A stretch of DNA of 64,000 nucleotides. It comes from Leptospira sp. WS4.C2. Lineage in GTDB: Bacteria; Spirochaetota; Leptospiria; Leptospirales; Leptospiraceae. Location of the stretch: contig NZ_CP162139.1 in the NCBI RefSeq assembly GCF_040833985.1, positions 1,384,001 through 1,448,000 on the forward strand, in the 5' to 3' direction. Below the pieces are notes generated by a model. That model saw nothing but the letters and a program-made list of their open reading frames with translations, was not told the DNA's origin and did no database searches. Position 1 is the stretch's first letter; each line of letters begins with the position of its first letter. The position numbers were made by a program, and so were the translations under genes. Below, in pieces: positions 28,230-38,216 of the stretch.

Positions 28230-28252
28230 TTAGAGATTCTCTAAGATAGAGA
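28230..28252. promoter_or_regulatory. Overlapping inverted repeats upstream of sufB
   Basis: TTAGAGATTCTCTAA (28230-28244) is a perfect 15-bp palindrome. It shares its outer arms TTAGA...TCTAA with the palindrome before ahpC. A second repeat overlaps it, TCTCTA (28238-28243) with TAGAGA (28247-28252). The position between ahpC and sufB suggests either a second operator for the same regulator or an RNA stem that separates the two messages. Confidence 0.5.
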
Positions 28253-28263
28253 CGGGAGACAAT

Positions 28264-29658
28264 ATGGAATCTACAGCCAGCCTAGACAAGGCACCTTTTG
28301 AATTTTATAAACCTGATAATTTTCCAAAGGGACTCACTCGTAAAGTTGTAGAATCTATCTCCCATATCAAAAACGAACCAAGTTGGTTGGCGGAATTTCG
28401 TTTGAAGGCTTTTGAAGTCTATGAACAAAAACCCATGCCTACTTGGGGCTTCATTCCTCAATTTCATATTAATATCGATGACTATGTACATTACGTAGGT
28501 TCTAACCAAAAAAAGAAAAAATCTTGGGACGAAGTGGATCCTGAAATCCTACGTAGTTTTGAAAAGTTAGGAATACCTGAACACGAAAGGAAATACCTAG
28601 CAGGAATCGAAACCATGAATGATTCCGAAACGATCTATGCCAATGTGAAAAAAGAACTCACGGATCTTGGAATTATCTTTTGTGACATTGATACTGCCAT
28701 CAAAGAGTATCCGGAACTCGTTCGTGAGTATTTGGGTACTGTGGTTACCATTGGTGACAATAAATTCTCTGCTCTGAACTCCGCAGTATTCAGCGGTGGA
28801 TCTTTTGCTTACATTCCTAAAGGAGTGAAGACTCCGATGCCTCTCCAGGCCTATTTTAAAGTAACGGCTGCGAGTTCCGGACAATATGAACGGACCCTCC
28901 TCATTGCTGACGAAGGTGCTCATTTAGAATACAGCGAAGGTTGTACTTCTGTCCAAGACAAAGGAACCAATTTCCACACAGCCGTAGTTGAACTTGTAGC
29001 TAAAAAAAATTCTAAGATATTTTATACCACCATTCAAAATTGGAAAAAAAATATGTACAATTGGACCGTGAAACGGGGGATATGCGAAGAAGCTGCCCAC
29101 ATCACTTGGACCGATTGTAATATTGGAGCCAATACCATCAAATACCCAGGGATCATCTTAAAAGGTGATCATTCTACTGGAGATGTGCTTTCCCTAGCTT
29201 TTGCGGGGAGTGGACAGGTGCAAGATACGGGGGCTCGGATCATCCATGTCGGAAAGAACACTCGTTCCAATATCCTTGCCAAAGGGGTTGCCCTTGACGG
29301 AGGAGTCAATTCTTACCGGGGTCTTGTTAAGTTTGAACCATCTAGCAAAGGATCTTACAGCCATATCAAATGTGATGGGCTTATGATGGACAATCGTTCT
29401 CAGTCCCATGCCTATCCGTACAACGATGTGTCAGGGGAAGAAGGAACTCTCAACTACGAAGCCACAGTTTCAAAAATTGATGACGACCAATTGTTTTATC
29501 TGCAATCGCGCGGGATGTCTGAAGATGATGCGAAGTTACTTATCATCAACGGATTTTGTGAAGGTGTCACCAAACATTTGGATGTGGAATATTCAGTAGA
29601 GATGACAAAACTCATCAAAATGATTTTGGAAGATGGAAAGGTGATTGCCGAAAAATAA
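28264..29658 (+). CDS. sufB: Fe-S cluster assembly scaffold subunit SufB
   Basis: The 464-residue length is normal. Family blocks seen include [54 protein letters not shown] and a C-terminal INGFCEGV. SufB is the beta-helical scaffold on which the SufBCD complex builds Fe-S clusters. No sufC, sufD or sufS is adjacent, so in this genome sufB is separated from its partners. It lies 34 bp after ahpC, across a palindrome. SD GGGAG precedes ATG 28264. Confidence 0.95.
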   Translation: MESTASLDKAPFEFYKPDNFPKGLTRKVVESISHIKNEPSWLAEFRLKAFEVYEQKPMPTWGFIPQFHINIDDYVHYVGSNQKKKKSWDEVDPEILRSFEKLGIPEHERKYLAGIETMNDSETIYANVKKELTDLGIIFCDIDTAIKEYPELVREYLGTVVTIGDNKFSALNSAVFSGGSFAYIPKGVKTPMPLQAYFKVTAASSGQYERTLLIADEGAHLEYSEGCTSVQDKGTNFHTAVVELVAKKNSKIFYTTIQNWKKNMYNWTVKRGICEEAAHITWTDCNIGANTIKYPGIILKGDHSTGDVLSLAFAGSGQVQDTGARIIHVGKNTRSNILAKGVALDGGVNSYRGLVKFEPSSKGSYSHIKCDGLMMDNRSQSHAYPYNDVSGEEGTLNYEATVSKIDDDQLFYLQSRGMSEDDAKLLIINGFCEGVTKHLDVEYSVEMTKLIKMILEDGKVIAEK

Positions 29659-29760
29659 TCGGCAAATTCATTCTCTATCAGATTTTCTTTTCCTTTGGAT
29701 AATTTTAATTCAAATTAGTTTCTAAAGACTCTTTATCCATGACAGGAATCGATTGAGTTT

Positions 29761-30063
29761 CTACTTTTTGAAGACAAGAACGGCCACTGCAGCACTCGCA
29801 ATGAATAGTCCTAAATATTCTCTGACTTCTTCCACTTCCATTCCAAAGTAGGGAGCTTGTGTGTAGTAATATCCCGCTAAACCTAAATAAATGGGAATCA
29901 GAATCCATCCAACGAACTTGGGTACGTTACGATAGAAGCCAGCTAAGGCAATGGCAGCCACAAAAGCATAAATGGGGAACCAGAGGTAGGGGTCTGGGTC
30001 ATTCAATTGCAAATAAGCAAAGTAAAGAAAGGTCGGGATACAAAGAATTCGAAAGAGTTTCAT
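29761..30063 (-). CDS. TMEM220-like small membrane protein (100 aa)
   Basis: From ATG 30063 (MKLFRILCIP) the protein has four predicted transmembrane helices separated by short loops. The motif YLQLNDPDPYLWFPIY is characteristic of the transmembrane 220 family, found in bacteria and animals with no established function. A longer frame start at 30108 has no obvious merit. It is divergent from the sugar-dehydrogenase-like gene across about 70 bp. Confidence 0.78.
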   Translation of the reverse strand: MKLFRILCIPTFLYFAYLQLNDPDPYLWFPIYAFVAAIALAGFYRNVPKFVGWILIPIYLGLAGYYYTQAPYFGMEVEEVREYLGLFIASAAVAVLVFKK

Positions 30064-30136
30064 AGGTCTCACCAAAGTTTTTTGATTGCGGACACAAATC
30101 CAAGCCATTTATCTTATGACTGGAACCTTAAGTATT

Positions 30137-31372
30137 ATGAAAATCCAAATCTTTGTCTTATTTTCCCTTTTGACGGTGTCTGTTTCTTGTGATGATTTAG
30201 GCAGGACTGTTTTAAAAAACTTCAATAAGAAGTATGAAACCGATGGCCAAGTCCTCGGATCCAAACCTTTGTTTATCGGAGTGGATGCTAACCGCAAACA
30301 AATCGCCATCTCTTTACAAGAAGTGGTGAAGGTAAAGGAACCTACAGACATCCAATTTCCACCGGGGGACACACCCTTTCTTTTTGCCTTGGAAAAAGCA
30401 GGAAACCTCATCCTTTTTGATAGAGAAAAAAAAACAAGTCGAGTGCTTGCCAAATTTCCTGTCATTACCGATAGCGAAGAAGGCCTTCTTGGTCTAAGCT
30501 TCCATCCTCAATTTCCCAAACAGCCGAAACTCTATACCAATTATGTAAAGTCCATTGCCAGTAAAGACATCACCATTGTTTCTGAATGGGTTGTAGAAAA
30601 CCCAACCAGTTACGATACCATGAAACTCGTAAACGAACGTGTGTTATTGCAAGTGGAACAACCTTATCCCAACCACAATGGGGGACAGTTGGCATTTGGG
30701 CCTGATGGACATTTATACATTGGACTTGGGGATGGAGGTTGGAGAGCCGATCCTAAAAATAACGGACAAAATCCAAATACCTTACTTGGTTCCATTTTAA
30801 GAATCTCTGTATCCCCAGACACTCAATCGAAAAAACCTTATTCAATTCCTACGGATAATCCCTTTGTGGGAAAAGCCGGTTTCGCGCCAGAAACGTTTGC
30901 TTATGGAATTCGGAATCCTTGGAGGATGAGTTTTTCACCTGACGGACGTTTGCTTGTGGCAGACGTAGGCCAAGATGCCTATGAAGAAGTAGATATCATC
31001 CTTTCTGGAAAAAACTATGGCTGGAACCAAACGGAAGGATTCCATTGTTTTACTGACGGCTGTGATACGGCGCTTTACCAACCTCCTTTTTATGAATATG
31101 GAAGAGAAGAAGGCCAATCCATCACTGGCGGGTATGTATATACTGGTTCTGCGATTCCTAGTTTGAAAGGAATGTATGTCTTTGGGGATTTTATCCAAGG
31201 AAAAATTTGGGCCATCCCAATCCCAAAACCGGGAGAAAATACAAGGATTACAGAAACATTTGCTCTAGGAAAATGGAACCTTCTCATCCCAACCTTTGGA
31301 AGGGACAATGATGGGGAAATTTTTGTGGCCGACTACCAATCGGGAACCATTTACAAAATGGTAAAACCATAA
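30137..31372 (+). CDS. PQQ-dependent sugar dehydrogenase-like (GSDH) lipoprotein
   Basis: The 411-residue protein starts at ATG 30137, giving lipobox SVSC (Cys about 18). The rest is a six-bladed beta-propeller of the soluble glucose/sorbosone dehydrogenase family, with EEGLLGLSFHPQF, HNGGQLAFGPDGHLYIGLGD and YGIRNPWRMSFSPDG. These include the loop histidine and arginine positions used for PQQ and base catalysis in the family. It is lipid-anchored, probably in the periplasm or at the surface. Whether it is a true PQQ enzyme or an aldose dehydrogenase relative is open. Confidence 0.87.
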   Translation: MKIQIFVLFSLLTVSVSCDDLGRTVLKNFNKKYETDGQVLGSKPLFIGVDANRKQIAISLQEVVKVKEPTDIQFPPGDTPFLFALEKAGNLILFDREKKTSRVLAKFPVITDSEEGLLGLSFHPQFPKQPKLYTNYVKSIASKDITIVSEWVVENPTSYDTMKLVNERVLLQVEQPYPNHNGGQLAFGPDGHLYIGLGDGGWRADPKNNGQNPNTLLGSILRISVSPDTQSKKPYSIPTDNPFVGKAGFAPETFAYGIRNPWRMSFSPDGRLLVADVGQDAYEEVDIILSGKNYGWNQTEGFHCFTDGCDTALYQPPFYEYGREEGQSITGGYVYTGSAIPSLKGMYVFGDFIQGKIWAIPIPKPGENTRITETFALGKWNLLIPTFGRDNDGEIFVADYQSGTIYKMVKP

Positions 31373-31439
31373 TCATTGCACCGGTCCAAAACCAGTTGAT
31401 CACTTTTTTAGTCTTATGGACGTTTCTTAATTTTTATTT

Positions 31440-33434
31440 ATGAAAAAACTATTTTCTAAATTGCCGTTTTACATTCGATTTCACTTACTTCTCGCAGGTC
31501 TTGGGATTGTATTTCTTACTATTTATCGTGTCTGCTTTTTTGCCATGTATTCTTATCGAATTCATGACAAATCAATTTGGATCCTCTTAAAAGCATTTTT
31601 AAAAGGTGCTAGGTTTGATATATCCGTCTTGTGTGTGTTACTTGGTGCGAGTTTGTTGTATTCTTCTTTACACTTTCTGAACCGCAACCGAATTTACCGG
31701 GCAGTATGGCGAACCTTCCCTGTCATTTTGATTATCCTGCTACTTTTTCTTCTCATTGCGGATTTGATTTATTATGAGAACGGAAACAAACATTTAGGAT
31801 ACGAAGCCTTTGCTTATTTGGGTTTTGAGATGTTGCCCCTTGTCGGATCTGCATTTTCCCAAAATCCCATTCTGTTTTTACTGGGGCTTTTTGTCATCGG
31901 AGGGATTAGTTTTGGAATTTATAAAATCCAATCGAAGTTTCCTTATTCTCATGTCAATTTACACTACAAATGGGCGGGATTACAGTTCCTTGTGGTTTTA
32001 GCTCTCCTAGTTCTTGGAATCCGCGGAGGCATCCAAACAAGTCCGCTTCGGACAAGTGACGCCATCATCACCAAAGAAACCATCATCAATGACTTGGTTT
32101 TAAATCCAGGTTTTACTGTGATCACTGACTTAAAGATGACCAAAGTGGATGACCGCCACTTTATGAAGTTAAGTGATGCAAGCTCCATTGTCCAAAAAGA
32201 AGTGGCCTATCCGGGTGCTACCTTTATCAGCGAAGAATACCCACTCCTTCGGAAAACCACTCTCACAACTAGTAAACCTTTGCCTCATATCGTAGTGATT
32301 GTGTTAGAGGGTTGGACTGGGAAGTTCATCGATATCATTGGAACAGGTAAGGTAGATGGAAAAGTTGTCACACCTTATTTCAACCAACTCATTCGCCAAG
32401 GGATGTTCTTTAAGAATTTTTTTGCGAGTGGGGGACGAACGACCAACGGTCTTATGGCCCTTATGGGTGGAATTCCTGACAGGCCGGGACTCACTGCGGT
32501 TCGCACACCACAAATCCTGAATCGTTTTTCAGGCCTTGGCAATATCGCAAAAACCATTGGCTATGAAACTCTTTTTGTAACGGGAACCGATCTCAGTTTT
32601 AATAATAAGGGAAGTATCATGTATCATTGGGGATTTGATACACTCGTCGGTAAACAGGAATTAGAAAAAGTTCCTGAATACAAAACAGGACCTTGGAGTT
32701 ATTTGGACGAAGCCTCACTCGATGCGATGCATAAAAAACTCCTTCTAGTGAAACCAGAAAAACCGATTGTCTCTGTCATCCATACAGGTACCACTCACTA
32801 TCCTTATAAAGTTCCCGATGAAAAGTATCGTTTGTTTGAATCGACCACGCAAGACAGTGAATACTTAAATGTCCTTCACTATGCGGACTTTGCACTGAAT
32901 GAATATATGGAAAAAGCAAAAAAAGCCCCTTATTTCAAGGACACCATTTTCTTTTTTGTTTCTGACCATAGCCACCACCGTTTTCTCAACTATTATGAAG
33001 ACCGTAGTGTTCCCCTCCTGATTTATGCACCGGGAAAAATTAAACCGGAACTGCGCGAAGACATCACCTCTCAACTCGATTTAATTCCGACCATCCTTGG
33101 ATTTATGGAAAGGGAAGTTTACTTTAGTGTAATGGGTCGGGACTTAAGAAAAGTAAAGGGACAGTCTGCTTATTTTGCGTATGGGAATATCTTTGGATGG
33201 ATTGAGGATGACTTTTTGTATTACCAGTCGGTTTCCGGGGGCCAAGGAGAAACAAAGACCATCAAACCACCGTTTGTGGATATTGGACTTTGTTATAAGG
33301 ATATCAATTTATGCAAAAAACATGGGGATAAAACAAAAGCGTATTTAAATTTAGGAGACGAACTCCTGAAGTCGAACCATTTGTTCCCTTCGGAGTCCGT
33401 TCTAAAAGAAATTAAATCTAATACCAAGTATTAG
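31440..33434 (+). CDS. LtaS/OpgB-like membrane phosphoglycerol or phosphoethanolamine transferase (sulfatase superfamily)
   Basis: The 664-residue protein has about five N-terminal transmembrane helices (residues about 10-205) and a large extracytoplasmic alkaline-phosphatase-fold domain. The first metal-ligand segment is HIVVIVLEGWTG (Glu in place of Asp, as in LtaS) and the nucleophile Thr is probably in SGGRTTNGLMALMGG. FFVSDHSHHRF carries the late Asp-His ligands. Family members transfer glycerol phosphate or phosphoethanolamine to glycans or lipids. Leptospira makes no lipoteichoic acid, so a periplasmic glycan or LPS substrate is more likely. The gene converges with and overlaps the desaturase-family gene by 17 bp. 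Confidence 0.85.
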   Translation: MKKLFSKLPFYIRFHLLLAGLGIVFLTIYRVCFFAMYSYRIHDKSIWILLKAFLKGARFDISVLCVLLGASLLYSSLHFLNRNRIYRAVWRTFPVILIILLLFLLIADLIYYENGNKHLGYEAFAYLGFEMLPLVGSAFSQNPILFLLGLFVIGGISFGIYKIQSKFPYSHVNLHYKWAGLQFLVVLALLVLGIRGGIQTSPLRTSDAIITKETIINDLVLNPGFTVITDLKMTKVDDRHFMKLSDASSIVQKEVAYPGATFISEEYPLLRKTTLTTSKPLPHIVVIVLEGWTGKFIDIIGTGKVDGKVVTPYFNQLIRQGMFFKNFFASGGRTTNGLMALMGGIPDRPGLTAVRTPQILNRFSGLGNIAKTIGYETLFVTGTDLSFNNKGSIMYHWGFDTLVGKQELEKVPEYKTGPWSYLDEASLDAMHKKLLLVKPEKPIVSVIHTGTTHYPYKVPDEKYRLFESTTQDSEYLNVLHYADFALNEYMEKAKKAPYFKDTIFFFVSDHSHHRFLNYYEDRSVPLLIYAPGKIKPELREDITSQLDLIPTILGFMEREVYFSVMGRDLRKVKGQSAYFAYGNIFGWIEDDFLYYQSVSGGQGETKTIKPPFVDIGLCYKDINLCKKHGDKTKAYLNLGDELLKSNHLFPSESVLKEIKSNTKY

Positions 33435-34737
33435 AAATATTACTTAAATCAAAGAAGGTCTTTCGTTTGATGACGATCCATACTAAGGATACAAACGAGA
33501 GGCCAATCAGTGGGATGGCAAAAATTTCAATATTCGGAATATTGGAGTAAACAAGAGCTGCCACAAAAGCTAGGATAAAAAGAACATTACGAACCACTTC
33601 TGTTCGTCTCGACCATCGTTTCATCTCCATTGTCCTATCGATAGAAAACAAACTAAAGATAATCACAACAGATAAAATTCCAAGTGTCTCCATATCCTTT
33701 TCTAAATTGATTTTTGCTACCTTCCAAATGATAAGACCCACAGCCATAAGTACGGCCGCTTGGAGAGCAACATATATCATCACACCCATAGGTGGTTTTG
33801 GATCATACTTAACCACTTTGTCTGGTTCGGGAGCAGCATCAGCTTTGGTGATTAAGTAAGTGGGTTTCCAACCAGGAGGTCCAAAAACAGTTTTAAAAAC
33901 ATCACCAAAAGATTTACATTTCAATATTTGCAGGAACATATCTTTGAATACATGTAGGTTTACCGTGATGGGGTTAAAAGAGTTCACGGGTTTTGTCAAA
34001 CCATAGATCGGTTCTTCTGCTTCCCATTCAAAGGACCCAAACAACCGGTCCCAAATGATAAAGATTCCACCATGATTGCGGTCAATGTACTTGGGTTGGA
34101 TTCCATGGTGGACTCTGTGGTTGGAAGGAGTCACCATAAACTCTTCTAAAAATCCTAACTTACCAACAAAACGAGTGTGGACGACAAATTGGTAAACTTT
34201 TAGAATTCTGTGACTGAGTAAAAACATGGGCCACGGAATTCCGAGTAGGGCCATAGATAGAAAGTAAGTATATTCGAATATTCTTTGTAGTCCATTCCCT
34301 CGAAAGGCAACTGATAAATTCATTTCTTGTGTGGAGTGGTGGGTGACATGAGTGGCCCAAAACAAATTGATTTCATGACAATGTCTATGGAACCAGTAAT
34401 AGATAAAATCAGCAAAGACAACTGCAAAACTCCAAGCTCCAAGAGCATACCAGTTCACAGAGAAACTAGGTGAAAAACGGAATGGACTTTCCAATGGAAA
34501 GAAATTGTATCCAAGAGCGGAGAGTGAAAAGTTCGTTTCCACTTGGTCGTAGACATACAAGGCACCTAGGAGGATGACCACTCCAATCAATGCAAAAATA
34601 ACACCTGTACTCACATCAGCTATGAGAACATTCAATCGATAGTATTGTTTTCCCTTGATGTAGGATACAAAAATCTCGATACCTATCAGTGCGACCATGA
34701 CGATAAAGGCATATTCCATAAAGGCGTCGCTATTCAT
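33418..34737 (-). CDS. Sterol desaturase / fatty acid hydroxylase superfamily membrane protein
   Basis: The 439-residue polytopic protein has the di-iron histidine boxes HRHCHE, HVTHHS and HRVHHG followed by DRNHGG, in the order and spacing of the superfamily. An extra C-terminal region of about 110 residues with several more membrane helices makes it longer than typical members (about 270-300). Start is ATG 34737; sequence upstream in frame has no sign of coding. The hydroxylated or desaturated lipid is unknown. Confidence 0.86.
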   Translation of the reverse strand: MNSDAFMEYAFIVMVALIGIEIFVSYIKGKQYYRLNVLIADVSTGVIFALIGVVILLGALYVYDQVETNFSLSALGYNFFPLESPFRFSPSFSVNWYALGAWSFAVVFADFIYYWFHRHCHEINLFWATHVTHHSTQEMNLSVAFRGNGLQRIFEYTYFLSMALLGIPWPMFLLSHRILKVYQFVVHTRFVGKLGFLEEFMVTPSNHRVHHGIQPKYIDRNHGGIFIIWDRLFGSFEWEAEEPIYGLTKPVNSFNPITVNLHVFKDMFLQILKCKSFGDVFKTVFGPPGWKPTYLITKADAAPEPDKVVKYDPKPPMGVMIYVALQAAVLMAVGLIIWKVAKINLEKDMETLGILSVVIIFSLFSIDRTMEMKRWSRRTEVVRNVLFILAFVAALVYSNIPNIEIFAIPLIGLSFVSLVWIVIKRKTFFDLSNISNTWY

Positions 34738-34951
34738 TCTTATATTTCCCTCACTAGATACTAGGCTTTTGAATGAAGGTATGTAAGTCAATGTCCATTT
34801 GGCTTCAGTAAATTCACTAAGAAAGTCCCTCAATTTGAATTTTAGACTTGTTCCAATGACGATTCTGGAGTAGGAATTAGAGAATTGCCGGAAATCCTTG
34901 TCCCTACGGGGGGCAGAGAAAAGATTGGCTAAAGGTGGAAAATCCAAACAA

Positions 34952-36010
34952 ATGAAAGAGGAAATACCGGTTCTCAAAGGCAAAACCAAAAAAGAACTAG
35001 AAGAGTTATGTGTTTCCTTAGGTCTGGAAAAATACCGAGCGGCGCAAATTTATACTGGCATCTATAAGAGTCGTTATACGAACTTAGACCAGTTCACCAC
35101 CTTGTCAAAAGAAGCCCGTGAAAAATTAAAACAACATACTTCCTTCCCTGAAATCGAACTCGGAAGGGATCTTGCTTCCAAAGAAGACGGAACTCGCAAA
35201 TTTACTTTTTATGTGGGCGAAAACAAAGAGATCGAAGCCGTCTGGATTCCCTCGGGGGATGGTGGCCGTAAAACCATTTGTATTTCTTCCCAAATTGGAT
35301 GTACTCTCAATTGTAAATTCTGTGCTACGGGACTTTTGGAATACAAGGGCAACCTCCATACTTGGCAAATCCTCGACCAAATTTTACAAGTGGAACGACT
35401 CGTTGGAGACCGGGCCACGAATATCGTTTTTATGGGTATGGGTGAACCCATGCATAATTATTTCTCTGTAATGAAGGCCGCTCATATCCTTCGTGACCAG
35501 GAAGGTTTTGGCCTGGGAGCACTCCGGATCACTATTTCTACTGCCGGTGTGACTACGGGAATCAATCGATTTATCGAAAACAAAGAACCGTTTAATTTTG
35601 CAATTTCTCTAAACCACCCCAACCCCAATTCACGATCCTCGATTATGGATGTAAACGACAAACATCCGTTAGATAAACTGGTGGAATCGGCAAAACGATT
35701 CACAAAAGAACTTGACCGGGCTATTACTTTTGAATATGTAATGATCCCGGATGTGAATATGGGACGCGACAATGCAGAACGACTCGCAAAAATCGCACGC
35801 AGTGTCAATAAATGTAAAATCAATGTGATCCCACTCAATACAGATTTTACTGGATGGCGTAGACCCACTGATGATGAAGTCAAAGATTTTGTTATGCATC
35901 TCAAAGCAAAAACAACAGCTCCCATTCTCAACCGCAGAAGTCCTGGTCGGGACATCAATGGGGCTTGTGGAATGTTAGCACTCAAAGGAATTCGAAGTGA
36001 AACACGGTAA
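34952..36010 (+). CDS. rlmN: Dual-specificity RNA methyltransferase (23S rRNA A2503 / tRNA A37)
   Basis: The 352-residue radical-SAM enzyme has the [4Fe-4S] motif CTLNCKFC in context [17 protein letters not shown]. The methyl-carrying Cys339 is in [11 protein letters not shown] near the C-terminus, and [10 protein letters not shown] and the HHxFxx-like helical N-terminus are also present. It adds a C2 methyl group to adenosine in 23S rRNA and certain tRNAs. ATG 34952 matches the family N-terminus; the frame extends upstream without similarity. Its end overlaps the next gene by 14 bp. Confidence 0.94.
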   Translation: MKEEIPVLKGKTKKELEELCVSLGLEKYRAAQIYTGIYKSRYTNLDQFTTLSKEAREKLKQHTSFPEIELGRDLASKEDGTRKFTFYVGENKEIEAVWIPSGDGGRKTICISSQIGCTLNCKFCATGLLEYKGNLHTWQILDQILQVERLVGDRATNIVFMGMGEPMHNYFSVMKAAHILRDQEGFGLGALRITISTAGVTTGINRFIENKEPFNFAISLNHPNPNSRSSIMDVNDKHPLDKLVESAKRFTKELDRAITFEYVMIPDVNMGRDNAERLAKIARSVNKCKINVIPLNTDFTGWRRPTDDEVKDFVMHLKAKTTAPILNRRSPGRDINGACGMLALKGIRSETR

Positions 36011-36281
36011 ATGGATCTTAACTATTGCGATAGCTTTCTTTTTTATCAATTGCCAAGATATTGTGGAAAAAAAATGCCAAGCGGCCTGCGAAGTCTTCGT
36101 CAATTGTACTGAGGAAGAACTAAAACTCACTCTTGCACCCGATGTCAAACGTACAGGCCGAATCCAATGTATGGATGGATGTACCACACACAATAGTGAT
36201 ATCCTACAATGTTATGACCAAGAACCCAATTCCTGCAAAGGATTTGGACAATGCCTCCTGCAAATTGGTACTTTAGAATGA
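35997..36281 (+). CDS. Small Cys-rich lipoprotein (94 aa)
   Basis: The GTG start at 35997 gives a lipoprotein signal with lipobox FFINC (Cys about 19). The mature 75 residues contain seven further cysteines with CxxxC spacings ([13 protein letters not shown], then CMDGC, C, CKGFGQC), suggesting a disulfide-stapled helical domain. It resembles small Cys-rich exported proteins common in Leptospira; function is unknown. The gene overlaps rlmN by 14 bp and the following glycosyltransferase by 4 bp. Confidence 0.78.
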   Translation: MKHGKWILTIAIAFFFINCQDIVEKKCQAACEVFVNCTEEELKLTLAPDVKRTGRIQCMDGCTTHNSDILQCYDQEPNSCKGFGQCLLQIGTLE

Positions 36282-37984
36282 AAGAAACACTCAATCCTTC
36301 CGAAAGAATTTTTTATCGAATTCTATTACTCATCGCATCCCTTCCGGTTTTATTCACTCTTCCTCTGGATGTGATTGATATTGACAGCTCTCAATATGCA
36401 GGGATAAGCCGTGAACTCGTGTTATCTGGTGATTTTTTTACTTTGTTCGACAACGGAAGGCGTTATTTAGATAAACCCATCCTTACCTTTTGGACAATTG
36501 CTACATCCTTTTCTCTATTTGGAATTAACAATATTGCCTTTCGGATTCCTGCTATTTTACTCAGTTTGCTTTCTGTATTTTCGATCTATCGAATCACCAT
36601 TTTAACCGGTGGAAAGGAGAGGCAAGGGTATTTGGCATCTTTTGCTTATCTACTAGCTCCTGGTTTTTATGCCATGATCGTGGATCCCAAAATAGATGTG
36701 TATCTCACTGCTTATTTGGTTTTTACTTATCATTTTTACTATTTAGGAAGAAAGAAAAATCCAAACTTCTTTTACTTAATGTATTTGATGATGTCTATGG
36801 GTTTTATCACCAAAGGTCCTATCTCCGTTGTAATTCCGGCTTTGTCCATTGGGGGAGACATTCTTTTCCGCAGGGATTGGAAGTTGTTATTATCGATGAG
36901 AGTTCCCACTGGGATTTTTGTCCTCGCTTCCCTTCCTGCCTTTTGGTGTGTTTTACTTTATAAAAGTTTTAACTCTTATGGCCCCTCTTTCTTTTTGTGG
37001 ATCCAATCCTTCGGACGTTTTTACAAAGAAATGTATGACGTGAAGTTTGATCCATTCTACTTTTATAAATCCTTTTCTTGGGCTTTCTTTAGTGGGGTCG
37101 TACCGATGATCATCTACATCGCGTTTCGTACTTACAACTACATCAAGTCTCTGGGTTGGAAAGAAATCCTTCGCAAAATCCGCGCTAACGAATACAAAGA
37201 AATCGACTTTGTGATTCCATTTTGGGTATTTCTCTTTTTATTTTTAATTTCTTTTTCTAGATTTCCCCTCCCGCAGTATACCTACTGGGTATTGCCAGGG
37301 GCCGCCTTGTATTTTGGAAAGATTGCCGAAGAAAGTTTGTTTCGTTCCACTGTAGAGCGCCTTCGTCCATCTTTTCTCATCGCTGGTCTTGTGTATTTGG
37401 TAGGATACTTTCTCATTCCTGTTTTTGTTGCGGATGTGGGAATCCTTTATTATGTATTCGGTGTCATTGGAATTCTATTTATTATGTTATCGGCCCAACT
37501 CATTCCGCTTGAAGTGCTTGTCACTCTTGTGGGAGCCACTTTGTTTTTTTGTGCCATTAGTTTAGAATTTTATCCTTTACTCACAAGTTACCAACCATCC
37601 AAAGAATTTGGTGTCAAAATCAAAGAACTCGAACCAAACGAACCAGTGGTCTATAGTTTCTGGTTGTCCAACTCAAAAAGATCCTATGGTTTTTATGCAG
37701 AACGAAACTTTCGCAATGTATATGACAAAGAGAAATTTGACAAACTTTGGTCAGAAAAGTCAGAAAGGTTATTGATCCTTCCTTCTGAAAAATTAACCCA
37801 ATTACAGGAGCTCGTAGGGCCTGGGTACAGCGTCGAACCTGTTTTGGAGCGTGAATCTTTTAAAGTAGCCACCCCAAACATCGTTTTTTTGAAAAAAGAG
37901 ACAAGAAATCTAGTCACAAAGAAAATTTCTTTGGTTTGGCTAAAAAAAATTCAGGGGAAATCTTCTAAAAATTCGAAAGTATAA
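36278..37984 (+). CDS. GT39/ArnT-like membrane glycosyltransferase
   Basis: The 568-residue protein has about 10-12 transmembrane helices. It begins with the family motif region LDVIDIDSSQYAGISREL, where the D-x-D/E after the first helix is the catalytic site of lipid-linked sugar transferases. RRYLDKPILTFW follows, equivalent to the conserved K-P loop. A C-terminal soluble domain of about 130 residues follows the last helix. Such enzymes move a sugar from polyprenyl phosphate to lipid A or protein on the periplasmic face. The ATG at 36278 overlaps the previous stop. An intrinsic terminator follows. Confidence 0.85.
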   Translation: MKETLNPSERIFYRILLLIASLPVLFTLPLDVIDIDSSQYAGISRELVLSGDFFTLFDNGRRYLDKPILTFWTIATSFSLFGINNIAFRIPAILLSLLSVFSIYRITILTGGKERQGYLASFAYLLAPGFYAMIVDPKIDVYLTAYLVFTYHFYYLGRKKNPNFFYLMYLMMSMGFITKGPISVVIPALSIGGDILFRRDWKLLLSMRVPTGIFVLASLPAFWCVLLYKSFNSYGPSFFLWIQSFGRFYKEMYDVKFDPFYFYKSFSWAFFSGVVPMIIYIAFRTYNYIKSLGWKEILRKIRANEYKEIDFVIPFWVFLFLFLISFSRFPLPQYTYWVLPGAALYFGKIAEESLFRSTVERLRPSFLIAGLVYLVGYFLIPVFVADVGILYYVFGVIGILFIMLSAQLIPLEVLVTLVGATLFFCAISLEFYPLLTSYQPSKEFGVKIKELEPNEPVVYSFWLSNSKRSYGFYAERNFRNVYDKEKFDKLWSEKSERLLILPSEKLTQLQELVGPGYSVEPVLERESFKVATPNIVFLKKETRNLVTKKISLVWLKKIQGKSSKNSKV

Positions 37985-38014
37985 CTAGGCTAAATTGTGT
38001 AAGTCTGGTTTTTA

Positions 38015-38050
38015 GGGCCCTTCGATGTTAGAATCAGGGCCTTTTTTTTT
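38015..38050 (+). terminator. Intrinsic terminator after the glycosyltransferase gene
   Basis: GGCCCT (38016-38021) pairs with AGGGCC (38036-38041) and is followed by an uninterrupted run of about nine T residues. It closes the rlmN-glycosyltransferase unit and isolates it from the chemoreceptor gene. Confidence 0.85.
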
Positions 38051-38216
38051 GCCTTAACGAAGCATGGTGTTTGGCTATTTAGAGACTAGTACTAAATATG
38101 TACATCTGATCTGCATTCTTGATTCTAATCTAAATACAAATTTGGAAATATTTTTCCAAGAAATCCTTTCCATTTTTTTAAAACCCTGTGTAATGACACG
38201 TCACATACGGTATTAT

